Shown: positions 1-11,218, counted from the first letter of the stretch. The stretch is DNA of 64,000 bases from Guadua angustifolia (GCA_036346375.1 CM070501.1:52741326-52805325), one strand, 5' to 3'. Made by a program: numbers and translations. Notes: generated from the letters alone by a model not told the origin.

Positions 1-365
1 ACTAACTTTAGTGCTTACTCTAGATGATATGAATAGAAGATAAATTAAGCAGTTAGCTTTGTTATTGTACTTGTCCCAAATAAGAGCTAGCTTTCTTCTT
101 TCTTCTCTTTTATCACTCTTCTATATAGAACAAAACTGATGTAAACATATTCAAAGTAAGCTGAGGTGATTTTATTGTACATGCCTAAGGGGGCCATAAG
201 TAAGTTTCTAATGGAGACAATTCCAGTTTCTTCCTTTTTGACAGCATGGTGAAGCATCAATTCGAGAAGTCTAATCACATTGAAACATTTTCAAACCTTT
301 TACCAATGGTCCTGGATAAGTCCTCTACATCCGGTAAAACTTTAGGGTAAAAATTCTTTGCATAT
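1..365. other. Flanking DNA, no gene seen
   Basis: This AT-rich stretch lies left of the first retrotransposon. It has only short open frames with no recognisable domain. The last five bases, CATAT at 361-365, are the left target-site duplication of that retrotransposon. The part around 155-185 resembles the sequence at 24506-24530, which suggests a shared MITE fragment, but no complete element could be delimited. Confidence 0.6.
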
Positions 366-1008
366 TGTTGACACCAAAAACGTGAAGAGGGTTTCTGGCC
401 TACAACACACCAGACGAACGCCGGGTTCAAGTGCGAGGCGTGCCAATCGATTTGACCCTGCAATCGACATAGGACAAAATTGTGAAACTCAATCAAGCCG
501 ATCCTAGAAGCGAATCGGCTAAGACAGAAATTAGCCAGAAAGTCGATTAGAAGGGTAACTAGAATAGTTGATTAAGACTAATCCGAAAGTAAAAGGCAGA
601 TTGATTCTGAAAAGGCGATGCGCAACAAGACAGAACGAATCAAACCTGAAGAAATCGATGATGACCAAACAATCGGCGATTCGCAACTTTATTTGATCAA
701 TATCGACTTACAAAGGAAATTACAATGCTAAGAAGCTAAAAGCTATAGAAAAATAAGAATTGCAAAGTGTATTGATTGTGGATCTCCCCCCTTCAAGCAG
801 CCATGGCACACCTCTTATACCCGTCAGCCGATCCGAGTCCTGTTCAGTCACGGTAACATAGTCCGAGTCGGCTATAGTTTCCTAATTGGACTCTTGTTTC
901 CAAATACCTGCCGTACATTATCCAAACATTTCAAAAGTGTTTCGTGGGCTATCCAAACTCATGCACTTTGCTGATTTTTCCCATAATTGCCAAATTCTGG
1001 TGTGAACA
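366..1008 (-). repeat. 3' LTR of first Gypsy element
   Basis: Direct repeat of 11244-11886, TG...CA bounded. Read on the minus strand it starts TGTTCACACC and ends GGTGTCAACA. It is next to the polypurine tract, which makes it the 3' LTR. Confidence 0.93.
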
Positions 1009-1024
1009 TATGCCCCCTATTTTT
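1009..1024 (-). other. Polypurine tract of first Gypsy element
   Basis: On the minus strand the sequence just before the 3' LTR is a purine run, AAAAATAGGGGGCATA. This is the expected position and composition of the plus-strand primer used in reverse transcription. Confidence 0.8.
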
Positions 1025-1203
1025 GGAAGATAACTTGTTATCTTTTAAAAATATATCGGCTTTTCATCCATCGGCTTCATCTTTTGTTGGTTAAAGAATT
1101 GTTTTAGTAACTACTGCAAAAATTGCGCCGTAAAATCTCAGTGCGGTTTAATTACACGTGTCGCCTCGAATTCGTTTCCCACCAAATTTAACTTTTCACC
1201 GTT

Positions 1204-1214
1204 CTATATATATG
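1204..1214 (+). promoter_or_regulatory. TATA box of the antisense gene
   Basis: TTCTATATATATGC lies about 110 bp upstream of the ATG at 1320, followed by a pyrimidine-rich leader. It sits inside the retrotransposon but points opposite to gag-pol, so the antisense gene appears to have its own promoter rather than depending on the LTR. Inferred from sequence only. Confidence 0.6.
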
Positions 1215-1319
1215 CGGGACCCCCACGGTCATTTTCACGCTCTCGTGCTCTCGCATCACCTTCAATCGGCTCTCCTGCACTTGCGCCCAATCCTCCGGAC
1301 GATCTTTCAAGTCGGCTGA

Positions 1320-4234
1320 ATGGACCCCTCTCAGGTACTAATTCCGATTCCTGAAAGTGAAGACCAGTATTACCTAGGACCAATAGGAAATTTAGAAGCC
1401 GATGCAGTTATAAACCAGGAAATCCCTAGAATTGCTTTATCGGCCGCTGGATATAATGTTGAGGAATGGAGTAAAAGCTTTAGAGCCTGGCCAACAGCGC
1501 TGAAAGGATGGAGATCATGGTACATTCGTGTATCGGCTCAGAAGAAATCGGAGTGGGAGCAAATGGGAATAGCCAAAAGTATACCACTTTGCCTAGCCAA
1601 CCCAGAAGCTAATGGGCCCTTGGTGTCTACGGCATGTTATTTTTGGTCGGATACTTTTAATGCTTTCCTTTTACCCACCGGTCCAATTGGTCCAACCCTG
1701 CTAGATGTAGCCGAACTCTGTTGCTTGAGACCTGACGGTGAACAGATATCAGCCTTCAGTGGCAAACCTAGATTCAAGCTGATCCAGTCTAAAGGTGAAG
1801 GATGGTCTAAATATATCCAACACAATAACAAGGTCAATGGGCTAGAATCTGATGAGGAGCATGTTGCTTTCTTGAATCTTTGGCTGGAGAGGTTTCTTTT
1901 TTGTGGCGCATCCCTTGGGCCGACGCAAGTTTACCAATTGGTGGCAGAACGTCTGGTGGAAGGTCATCGGCTTGCTCTTGGAAAGACACTGCTGGGCGCC
2001 GTATATCAAATGATGCACGTCATCAGGAGTCGGCTCTTTTCTGGTTTCGCTAAGTTTGTTGTGAATAATGTCGGAGGTCCGATATGGTTTATTCAGTTAT
2101 GGCTTTACAGTATGTTCAGCCGATCACTCATTTCTGAACCTTTAGAAGACTCGGCTTTTCCAAGGGAAGACTATTCGGAGAACTCAACCTCTCGGTTTAG
2201 GGCTAGCCGATCGTACGGGGAAAGATATATAATGTGCTCAAGTGGAGACACCAGAATCACCCCTGTTGCTTTGAAAAAATACCTTTCCTTCTTTTTGAAT
2301 TTGGACAGTGTTGTTTTCGGCCAACAAGATTTCTCCGCCTACAGTCATGCGGCCGATTTCCGGTGGCCCTCCTTTCTTCATTTAGATGCCGACAGCTCAG
2401 AGATGCCTTCTTCGACACTGGATTTGTACAAGATCTTTATTTCCCTGAGTATTCTTCATGTTGGTCTGAATACTAGGAATAGAACTTTTCAGCCCTCATA
2501 TGAATTCTATCACCCATCAATTTACGCTCGCCAATTGGGTTTTGGCCAAGTGATCCCAAGCTTACCGCTTCTCGATCGGCTTCAGTCCCGAACCAGAGTG
2601 AAAAATCCAATTGCAGCAGATCTTGCCCTTAAAATAGCCGATGAACTTCAGATAAACAGCTTGCCGCATTTCTTTTTGAACTCTCGTCGTGCTAGTCAAT
2701 TCTCCTCCTGGTGGTCACTTATAGCTGAAGCCCTACTTCTGGACCGTACTCCATCGGCAATCATAAATGCTTTTTTGCCCGATTTCCGCGAACCGACTAT
2801 AGTATCCAGTAACAACTCAAGTGAGGAAGATAGTTCCTCAGGATATACTGATTCATCCATAGTTATAAAGGTATTAAATTTTTACAAAGTTACCTCTCCT
2901 CTAATTGTTTTAATCGGCTAACTGACTACCTTTTACAGGCTAAAGCTGCTGACAAGAAAACCAATACCGGTCCATCCGGAAGCGACCACCCCCGAAAGAG
3001 GCCCCATCAGACGACAGGCCTTACGGGCTATACTTCTGGCAACCTGGGAGTGAACAGCCCTTCTTTATCCGATATGGAGAAACAACAACCTAGTGAGTTA
3101 ACTTAGCCGATGTTTTCTACCATCCTTTTGAATGACTCAATTATCTCATCAAAGTTTTATTCCCAGAAAAACAAAATATTCAAAAACTGCTGCTAATCGA
3201 CACAAAAAATCCAAGGAGCAAAGTGCCGAAAGTTCTCCACACATATCGACTTCCTTGGAGGTAACTTTTCTTATCGTACTACCTTACTGCATCATTTCAA
3301 TTCATACCGAAAAATTACCAACCTTTATACCTTCTTTCAGCCAACCCCTTCGATCCAAGTGGCTGGCATTTTAGCCGATCTTCAAGGGACTTCGGCTCTG
3401 CCAACAGTATCGCCGTTAGCCCAATCCCTGATTCCTTCACCATCGGCTACATTGACTACTCCTACTGAAGCCGCCCCAGCAGACGTGTCTGATTTGCTGG
3501 GTTTTACCTTGGACGAGCTGGTTGACCCGGAGGTGATGGCAACGAACAATTATCCAGAAGATGTCCGAAAAATTATAGACATATCTATGAAGGCGTCAGC
3601 TTCCGTAGTTAGGTCAGCCCCCGATATGCAAGAAAAATTGAATCGGCTATTTTCTAAGATCACTCAGCCGGAAGCCTCTATTCTGGCCAACTGCCAGCCC
3701 ATTCGTGATGCCATGGCTGCTGTCCAAGCCGACCTTCCGGCTGAAGCCATGAACACACTTCTGAATGTGTGTCACCTGGACGAGAAAAAGGCAGCGGTTG
3801 ATGCGGCTAATGCTAGAATAGCCCAGCGCCAAGCTCAAGAGGAAGAACAACATCTTTTGAACAAACTGATTGCTGAAGCCAAGGCCGAGAAACAGAAGTA
3901 TGACGAAGCCGCTGCATCTTTTATGACCGCCAAATCTTCTGCCCAAAAGCTGGAACTAACCAAGAAGCAGCTTGAGAAAGATTTGGCCAAGGTGAATCAA
4001 CAGCTGGCCGACATTCTTGCTACCTCGAACGTAATGGCTTCAACTCTGAAGGATCAGAAAAGGAATGTTGACCAAGCTGTTGCTAAGGTTAAAGATCAAT
4101 CGGCCAAGGTTGTCTCAGTGCCTGGAGATGCTAAAGCTGATGAAGACCTAGTGTACGACATTACAGAGACATTGGGCAAGGCTGTTGCAGCGTTATCGGG
4201 TCTAGGTGCTAGACTTCCTGGATCTGGATTGTAA
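1320..4234 (+). CDS. Antisense gene in retrotransposon: plant mobile domain-like protein
   Basis: This plus-strand gene lies inside the minus-strand Gypsy element. The first exon, 1320-2870, is open for 517 codons. It resembles the plant mobile domain (PMD, aminotransferase-like) family, with its FxxWP-type N-terminal region around residues 55-75 and a tryptophan-rich middle. Antisense ORFs at this place are known in Tat-lineage elements, and PMD capture by Gypsy elements is also known. Likely later exons are 2939-3092 (basic HPRKRPH stretch, possible nuclear signal), 3167-3260, and 3341-4234. The last is an Ala/Lys/Glu-rich coiled coil with heptad-like runs around 3780-4120 and a stop at 4232-4234. 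Introns are short with GT/AG ends (2871-2938, 3093-3166, 3261-3340). Joining exon 2 to exon 3 with the obvious sites is off by one base, so either the site differs or the copy has a small frameshift. Its function is unknown. The PMD call is from pattern, not a search. Confidence 0.7.
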
Positions 4235-4373
4235 ACTTATGTTGTGTTGAAACAGTGTCTTTTGGCTATACTTTTTGTGATATACTTTAATCGGCTATTT
4301 AACCGATTATATTTATCTTGTTTAATCGGCTGTTTAACCGATTTATTTCTGAATTCTTTGTGTTGTACTTTAA

Positions 4374-5559
4374 TTACGCACCGATCCAGACGCTAGGGTG
4401 ATATTTCTTTAGATACTTCCCGTTGATTGCTTTTGGTAACATAGTTTCTTCAAGTGTTTCGAGTATGTATGCGTTTCCGCCAACAGGCCGATTTATCTTA
4501 TAAGGCCCTCCCCACGTTGGCGACCATTTACCAAACCGATTATCTTTAGAACCGATCGGCAATATTGTCTTCCACACTAAGTCGGCTTCATTGAACGATT
4601 TCGGTACGACTTTCTTGTTATATGCTCTTGCCACTCTTCTCTTATTCTTCTCTAGCCGATTTAGTGTAACCAGTCTTAATTCTGCCAGATCGTCTAAGTT
4701 GTATAGCATCAATTCTCTGTATTCATCGGCCGATAGGTTATTTTGCATTGCTACCCGCATTGACTCAATATTTATTTCTACTGGTAACACAGCTTCTTGT
4801 CCATACACCAACTGATATGGTGATAGCTTAGTCGATCCGTGAAACGCTAGCCGATAAGCCCATAGGGATTCTGACAACGTAGTATGCCAATTTCGAGGCC
4901 TTTCATCGATTTTCCTTTTAATCAGTTTGATCAGAGTTTTATTGGAGGACTCGGCTTGCCCATTAGCCTGAGCGTAATATGGTGACGAGTTAAGCAACCT
5001 GATACCCAGACTTTCTGCATAATTTTTAAACTCGTTAGACATAAACACCGTCCCTTGATCGGTTGTAATAGTCTGAGGAATACCGAATCGATGGACGATG
5101 TGTTCATTAACAAAGCCGATAGCTTCTACGCTGGTAACCTTTTTGAGTGGAACGGCTTCTACCCATTTTGAGAAATAATCCGTGGTTGCAAGGATAAACT
5201 TATGGCCTTTGCTCGTTGCTGGAAATATTTGGCCGATTACATCTATTCTCCATCCTCTGAATGGCCAGGGCTTGATAATCGGATGCAAAGCCGATGCTGG
5301 TACGAGTTGTACATTCCCGAATTTTTGACAACTTTGACACCCTTTATAGTACTTGAAACAATCTTCCAATATCGTCGGTCAAAAAATATCCTGTTCGTCT
5401 TAATATCCACTTCATTTTATAGGCTGACTGATGCGAACCGCAAATCCCTTCGTGAACTTCTCCCATAGCCACTTTCGCTTCTTCATTGCCCAAGCATCTT
5501 AAAAACAACCCTTTCATTGTCCGATAGTACAATTCTCCTTCCAACAAAACGTATTTCAA
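4374..5559 (-). CDS. Gypsy integrase (pol C-terminus), element 1
   Basis: Integrase inserts the cDNA into the host genome. The N-terminal zinc-binding region shows the histidine part near GICGSHQSAYK and the CQSC pair at the start of the second reading segment. The frame shifts at about 5344-5369. The catalytic core follows with Asp in WRIDVIG, Asp in TTDQGT and Glu in NGQAESSN, so the DDE triad is intact. The C-terminal part has the typical GPYKI-like stretch and ends LKKYHPSVWIGA before a stop at 4374. The frame change between the zinc-finger segment and the core would break translation, so this copy is likely defective. Confidence 0.88.
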
Positions 5560-5565
5560 TGCTTG

Positions 5566-6435
5566 CTACCGTACCTTGCGTTCAGTGGGTCTGGATGGAT
5601 TTGTTAGATAGGTTCTTATCTTGTCCCTCCAGTCGGTGTTGTCAACACACAACACCGTTTTGTCGATTAGATCAAATGCTTCGTATCGGCTGTCCCTTTT
5701 ATAGCCTGACGCTGCTTGAGCCAATGCATTGGCTTTGCAATTCATTTCCCTAGGGACATGACTAATGCCGAATGATGTGAAGGTGTTGATAATATTAAAG
5801 CAATACTCCAGATACTTTGATAGCACCTCATCGTTGCATTTAAATTCTCCTTTAATTTGTTGCACCACCAACAATGAGTCACCATAGGCCTCCACATCAC
5901 TTACTTCGATACTTTCTAACAGTTGGAGGCCTTTGAGCAATGCCTTGTGTTCGGCTTGGTTATTAGAACATCGGCTATTAAGCCGATATGCGAATTCAAT
6001 ATTGTGTCCTTTTGGCGAAATCAATACAACGCCTATCCCACTCCCTTCTTGGCAAACTGATCCATCGAAATACAACTGCCAAGGAGCTATATCGACTATT
6101 CCTGCCATGGTATCATGTCCTGTAATGAAATCGGCTATTGCTTGACCCTTAACAGCTTTAGCTGATTCATATTGTAGGTCGAACTCGGTGAGAGCGTAAG
6201 CCCATTTTCCAAGTTGCCCTCTCAAAATTGGTGCAGACAGTATGTATTTGATGATATCAGTTTTGCACACTATTACGCAAGTCGATGCCAATATATAATG
6301 CCTTAATTTCGTACAAGCAAAGTATAAAGATAGGCATAACTTTTCTATCGGCGGGTACCTGGTTTCAGCATCCAAAAGTCGTCGGCTTAAATAAAATATT
6401 ACTCGTTCTTTGCCATCGACTTCTTGTGCCAACAC
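5566..6435 (-). CDS. RNase H and second (archaeal-like) RNase H domain, element 1
   Basis: The first part (FYLSRRLLDAETRYPPIEK and following) is the RT-linked RNase H of Gypsy elements, which removes the RNA template. After an ADFI linker comes a second RNase H-like domain with LYFDGSV (catalytic Asp), NNQAEHKALL (Glu) and AYGDSLLVVQQ (Asp). Having two RNase H domains in tandem is a mark of the Tat lineage. The frame is interrupted on both sides, towards RT (about 6436-6564) and towards integrase (about 5560). Confidence 0.88.
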   Translation of the reverse strand: MLAQEVDGKERVIFYLSRRLLDAETRYPPIEKLCLSLYFACTKLRHYILASTCVIVCKTDIIKYILSAPILRGQLGKWAYALTEFDLQYESAKAVKGQAIADFITGHDTMAGIVDIAPWQLYFDGSVCQEGSGIGVVLISPKGHNIEFAYRLNSRCSNNQAEHKALLKGLQLLESIEVSDVEAYGDSLLVVQQIKGEFKCNDEVLSKYLEYCFNIINTFTSFGISHVPREMNCKANALAQAASGYKRDSRYEAFDLIDKTVLCVDNTDWRDKIRTYLTNPSRPTERKVR

Positions 6436-6564
6436 AGCCCCGATGGTCTCGTTTTCAGTCGATATGTATAACTTGAATGGAATCCCCTTCTGTGGCGCGG
6501 CCAGGACTGGTGGTGATGCTAGGTATTGTTTTATATCGTCGAAGGCTTTTTGCTGATCGGCTCC

Positions 6565-7707
6565 CTATATAAAATCCTGACCATCCTTTAATTTTAGTAA
6601 TGGCATAAAAGCTTGAATTCTACCAGACAGATTCGAAATGAATCGTCTTAAGTAATTAATTTTGCCGATCAGCTTCTGCAATTCATTTTTACATGTCGGC
6701 GGTTTTGTATCGGCTATGGCTTTAACTCTTGCTTGGTTAACTTCAATCCCTCTTTGGTGAACCATAAACCCTAGGAATTGGCCAGCCGATACACCAAACG
6801 CTGCACTTCAAAGGATTCATTTTTAACCCATGAACCCTTGTATTTTGAAATACCCTTTCTAAATCGGCCAAATGCTGCCAATTTTCCTGGATTTTACAAC
6901 CACATCGTCAATGTATATCTCGACAATATGGCCAATTAAGTCATGAAAAATCAAATTCATTGCTCGCTGATAAGTAGCACCTGCGTTTTTTAAGCCGAAT
7001 GTCATTACTGACCATTCATACAACCCCAGAGCACCAGGGCACCTGAAGGCAGTTTTAGGAACATCGGCTTCTGCCATGAATATCTGGTTGTATCCGGCAT
7101 TCCCATCAAGAAAACTAATAATTTTATTACCTGATACAACATCGATAAGCATATCGGCTATGGGCATGGGGTATTCATCCTTTGGTGTAGCTTTATTCAA
7201 ATCCCTGAAATCTACACATACTCGAAACTTACCGTTCTTTTTCATAATAGGAACAATATTAGACACCCATTCAGCATATCGGCAAGGCCTTATGAATTTG
7301 GCCTCCAACAACCTTTCGATTTCTTCTTTTATTACATCGTATAATTCTGGATTAAAGCGCCGAGGAGGTTGCTTACATGGCCGATACCCCGGCTTGATAG
7401 GTAGCCGATGCTCTACTAATTGTCGGCTTAATCCAAGCATCTCATAATATTCCCAGGCGAAACAATCCCTGTATTTCCTAAGTATTTCGACCAACTTACT
7501 TTTGTATTCTAGATCTAAATTTGCACTTACAAAAGTTGGCCTTTTTCTATCCCCTTCTCCTATATCGACTTCTTCAAGCATATCGGTAGAAGTGAAACCT
7601 TGACCCAATTTTTCATTCTGGAAATCTTCGATGGCTTCACACGAATTTATTACATGCCGATAGCTTTTTACTTTGCTTTGTAAGATTTGAATCATTTCTG
7701 ACTCCAT
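6565..7707 (-). CDS. Gypsy reverse transcriptase, element 1
   Basis: This is the RNA-dependent DNA polymerase of the element. Visible motifs are KNGKFRVCVDFRDLNKATPK, SFLDGNAGYNQI, FGLKNAGATYQR and the catalytic YIDDVVVKS. The last is intact, but the open frame ends soon after it, at 6859. The thumb region (VNQARVKAIADTKPP, LQKLIGKINYLRRFI) continues in another frame at 6565-6765. The frame break at about 6770-6860 separates polymerase from connection and RNase H. The domain starts upstream at about 7707, overlapping the end of the protease frame by 16 bases. Confidence 0.9.
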
Positions 7708-8432
7708 CTCCTTAAGACTTCACTCGCCCGATCAAACGTGCCTGGCTTGACACTGATCGGCGTAAATCCCGACTTCCCAATGCATATAAAATCGCAATCG
7801 TCTAATGCTTTGCCTGATATGCACTCTGCTTCTTCGTGCGGCCAATTTGCGTCTGAACTGGCCATTGCGATATGAGCCGCTGTGTCGGCCGATACAACTT
7901 CAACTTCATCTCTGTTCCATTGTACGAGCAGTTGGTGCATGGTTGAGGGGATACAACAATTGGCATGTATCCAATCTCGCCCGAGAAGTACACTGTAATT
8001 CCCTTTAGCTTCAACCACAAAAAATGCGGTCGGCAAAGTTTTGCTACCGACGGTTAGTTCTGTGACCATCACTCCTTTTGCTTCAGTAGGATCGCCTGTG
8101 AAGTCATTCAGCACCATGTTCGTCTTGATCAGGTCTTCATCGGTTTTGCCCAACTTCTTGCAAGTAGTGAGTGGCATCAAGTTCACAGTAGCCCCTCCAT
8201 CCACAAACATCCTGGATATCGGCTTCCCATTGATGTAGCCTTTCAAGTACAACAGCTTAAGATGCCGATGAGGATCTTGCGGCTTTTCAAATACAACATC
8301 TTGTGCACCTAAGCATAGTTGAGCAAACGTGTCTTTAGCCGATTCAGTTTTAATTCTGAACTCGGCTGGTAGAGTGAATACAATGTTGATATCCATGGGA
8401 GGAGTGTAATTTCGAATCATTGGTGACAGCAA
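7692..8432 (-). CDS. Retropepsin-like aspartic protease, element 1
   Basis: The frame holds the active-site motif MFVDGGATVNLMPL and a downstream hydrophobic-Gly stretch, YSVLLGRDWI. Together these are the usual signature of Gypsy aspartic protease, which cuts the Gag-Pol precursor. DGG in place of DTG/DSG is common in Tat-type plant elements and need not mean loss of function. The frame opens after a break relative to the gag part ending at 8570. Confidence 0.85.
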   Translation of the reverse strand: MLSPMIRNYTPPMDINIVFTLPAEFRIKTESAKDTFAQLCLGAQDVVFEKPQDPHRHLKLLYLKGYINGKPISRMFVDGGATVNLMPLTTCKKLGKTDEDLIKTNMVLNDFTGDPTEAKGVMVTELTVGSKTLPTAFFVVEAKGNYSVLLGRDWIHANCCIPSTMHQLLVQWNRDEVEVVSADTAAHIAMASSDANWPHEEAECISGKALDDCDFICIGKSGFTPISVKPGTFDRASEVLRRWSQK

Positions 8433-8569
8433 ATCATCTGAGGAATCTGACTCATCATCGGCTTGTTCTTTTCTCCTCCATTCACTTTTAACGAGTTTTA
8501 TCGGCCGTAATTCATTGAATGTTTCATCTCTCTGTTTTTCTTCTTCGGCCTCCCTTATCTCTTGCGTCC

Positions 8570-9892
8570 TTAGGCGCTGAAGCCGTCTTCGTTGAGATCG
8601 GTTAAGTCCTGTTGGGCACCATCTGGTTTAGGCTCAATCGGTTTGTGAATCTTACCAGCCAGATTTTCTGTAGATTCGACCCTTTCATCTTCATTCAGTG
8701 CCCCCAGCCTTTCTTTTATCGGCTTTCTGTGCCATGACTCTGTCCGATCCGACGCTGTGTCATATAGCCTCTCTTTCACCGTTTGTCTTGGCCAATTTCT
8801 CTGCGGGTAATGCTCCATGGGGCATGACCTTGAAGATGGTAATGCCACACCCCTTTCCCAACAGAATTGCCAGAAAGGACATCTCTGATGAGCTCTTTCT
8901 GTAGTGTTTAGCCGATACAAATTATTTGGCCGAAACACATTGTTTGGCCGATACGGCTCATCTGGTCGGTGAGCCTGCTGCCTCTGCCGATGGCTTATCC
9001 TTTCATATTTCTCAAGCAGCTGTGAAAAAGTTGGCTTAAGTTTGAATGCTGGTTTTCGAGCCGGAGACCTTTCGGCTTTGTACCATCGCCCGACTTGCAG
9101 TTCCCCTTTTGGCTTAATAGTCCTTGAATTCTTCCCATCTTGATCGGCTTCAATTTGGAGTGAGCCGATCGTTATCTTCAGTGTTTCTCCTTTCGAGCTT
9201 GATTCTATGTCGACTTGCCGCATTGCTATGGATTTTTCATCGACAATCTGTTTTCCTTTGCCGGAGTATTGAACCATGTTAATTGGGAAGGGATTGACAT
9301 CGACTTCCATGGCCGGTTCCTCCGCAAACTTGAGCCGACCATCTTCAATAGCCGTCTGTATCTGTTGCCGAAAGATATTGCAGTTCTTAGTGTTATGGGA
9401 AAAAGAATGATGCCACTTACAGTATCGTCGTTTCTTGATCTCGTCGGCTGATGGTAAGGTATGTCCTTCAGGTAGTCGTATTAGTTTCTCTTGTAACATG
9501 TCGAATATGCGGTCACACTTGGATACGTAAAAAGCATATTTAACCTCCGACTTACTTCTAGTCGGTTTGAGCCACGAACAGACAAGTGGTTTTTTAGAAC
9601 CCTTTATCCATTCGGTTATATTTATGTCTGCTTCATCTTCAGAAGTTTCACTTGAACTATACTCAACCATGTTTACTTTAGCCCTATCTTTCCCATTGCC
9701 ATTTAGTCTAATTTTATCCTTGAATTCTTTACTTAAATATCGGCTTTCTTGTGCCGATACACGATGAAGCAGGTGACTCAAATCAGTAAATTCCTGTCCA
9801 GCAAGTTTTTCTTTAAGTGGGGGAATCAACCCTTGAAATGCTAAATCGGCTAGTTGGTTATCGGGCAATACTACATCAAGCGGCGATTTCAA
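8570..9892 (-). CDS. gag C-terminal half, element 1
   Basis: The frame begins with the end of the capsid-like region (ADLAFQGLIPPLKEKL, FTDLSHLLHRVSAQE). It continues with a basic region and a zinc-knuckle-like segment, YCKWHHSFSHNTKNC, that fits an RNA-binding nucleocapsid role. A long charged, Arg- and Pro-rich tail follows. It lies directly upstream of the protease on the minus strand. It is separated from the gag centre by a frame change at about 9893-9930. Confidence 0.8.
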   Translation of the reverse strand: MKSPLDVVLPDNQLADLAFQGLIPPLKEKLAGQEFTDLSHLLHRVSAQESRYLSKEFKDKIRLNGNGKDRAKVNMVEYSSSETSEDEADINITEWIKGSKKPLVCSWLKPTRSKSEVKYAFYVSKCDRIFDMLQEKLIRLPEGHTLPSADEIKKRRYCKWHHSFSHNTKNCNIFRQQIQTAIEDGRLKFAEEPAMEVDVNPFPINMVQYSGKGKQIVDEKSIAMRQVDIESSSKGETLKITIGSLQIEADQDGKNSRTIKPKGELQVGRWYKAERSPARKPAFKLKPTFSQLLEKYERISHRQRQQAHRPDEPYRPNNVFRPNNLYRLNTTERAHQRCPFWQFCWERGVALPSSRSCPMEHYPQRNWPRQTVKERLYDTASDRTESWHRKPIKERLGALNEDERVESTENLAGKIHKPIEPKPDGAQQDLTDLNEDGFSA

Positions 9893-9931
9893 GACTTCTC
9901 TAAATCTTCTAATATAATCGAAGCCGATTCG

Positions 9932-10226
9932 CTAAACTTTTGCTTGGACAACAGTCCAAATTCTTAACTCTAAGCTACCAGAGAAAAAGTATTCATGAAA
10001 TCGACTTTCTAAATCGTTCCAAAAATAGACTGAATTTGGAGGCAGATTGGTAAACCAAGTAAAAGATCTCGATAAAGATAAGGAAAAGTCTAATCTTGAC
10101 CCATCGGATCGAGTAAGCTTCACCACACTGGGCGATAAATCTTCCAACATGTTCTAAAGTGGTGACTGAATCATCCCCTGAAAATTTTGCAAAATCGGGA
10201 ATCCTAAAGTTATGGGGATATGGCAT
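9932..10226 (-). pseudogene. gag central (retrotransposon gag) region, frame-broken
   Basis: Two overlapping frames share one domain. FRIPDFAKFSGDDSV...RFIAQCGE is read at 9993-10226, and FTWFTNLPPNSVYFWNDLESRFHEYF at 9932-10150. Both are conserved parts of the plant retrotransposon gag (capsid) domain, which should be one continuous frame. At least one indel therefore lies between them, near 10100-10150. The copy cannot make an intact capsid. Confidence 0.8.
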
Positions 10227-10382
10227 ACGGTCAATATAATCTGGTACGGCTTTTATAGCCGATTGTTTTCCTTTGGGTCAGAAGCCAAATTGATCTCTCA
10301 AGACCATGGAAATCTGATCAGCCCAATTGATGTTATTGGCCGATGGAACACCAGGGTTTGGCCAATTGTGGTTAGCAGTATC

Positions 10383-11207
10383 CTACCCCCCGAGTGCAAA
10401 CTCGGCTGGTCGGCTTGCCCTAGCAGACGGGTACTGTTGTTGCCATGATTCATACCCATGGGCTCTGGCGGCTGTAACCTCAGACACTGGAACGAACGGC
10501 TCTGTGTATGTAACTACTTTATATGGAGCCAGATTTCTAACTTGAAATGGCCCTTGGGGTTTACAATTTCTATCTAATTCAGTCGGCTGAGGAGCCGATG
10601 GAATGTAGGAAGCACCTGACGCTGATGGATCTGACTTTGCAGCGTCAGTATATGCATGGTAATGTGGAACTAGGTTTGGTCGAGGATTTGTTGGAGCCAA
10701 CACGGTGGGTTGGGTCGGCATTAGCGAGGGCGCAGGTGCCGACGCTTTGATCGTGTTGGCATTTGGTGCCACAGAATATACGGGATATGTTGGGAGTGGC
10801 TGTAACGGATCCAGCAATCCTCCAGATGTTGCCAACTCCTGTGCAATTGTCTTTACGTTATTTTCTATCATCGGCTTCAAGGTTGTGACCAAAGCCGATG
10901 ATTGATTGATCAATGCATGATGCACAGATTGCTCAATCATAACGGACAATTCGGCTTGAGCCGAAAGATATCGGCCATCGAATTTGACGCTTGTTGTCGG
11001 TTCGCCAAAGGGGTTCAATGTTGGAAGCGCCATCTTCTGCGTGACCCCTCGTCGGATTTTCTGATAACAACCCAACATCAACTCCTCCAAGGCAGCTTTT
11101 CGATCTTCGATTTCCTTGCGCTGCTCTGGAGTTAAATCGTCCAAGGTAGGGACGATTATGGCGTCAGTGCTCACGTCGGCTAGTGCGGTAGATTTGCCTG
11201 TAGTCAT
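10383..11207 (-). CDS. gag N-terminal part, element 1
   Basis: The ATG at 11205-11207 (start MTTGKSTALADV) is the first Met after the primer site, so it is the likely gag start. The upstream open frame runs into the LTR and is not used. The product is a Pro/Ala-rich N-terminal extension with a charged helical stretch (LTPEQRKEIEDRKAALEELM) and no catalytic motif. It ends at a stop at 10383, before the capsid-like part, consistent with a disabled gag. Confidence 0.7.
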   Translation of the reverse strand: MTTGKSTALADVSTDAIIVPTLDDLTPEQRKEIEDRKAALEELMLGCYQKIRRGVTQKMALPTLNPFGEPTTSVKFDGRYLSAQAELSVMIEQSVHHALINQSSALVTTLKPMIENNVKTIAQELATSGGLLDPLQPLPTYPVYSVAPNANTIKASAPAPSLMPTQPTVLAPTNPRPNLVPHYHAYTDAAKSDPSASGASYIPSAPQPTELDRNCKPQGPFQVRNLAPYKVVTYTEPFVPVSEVTAARAHGYESWQQQYPSARASRPAEFALGG

Positions 11208-11218
11208 CTTTCCGATCG

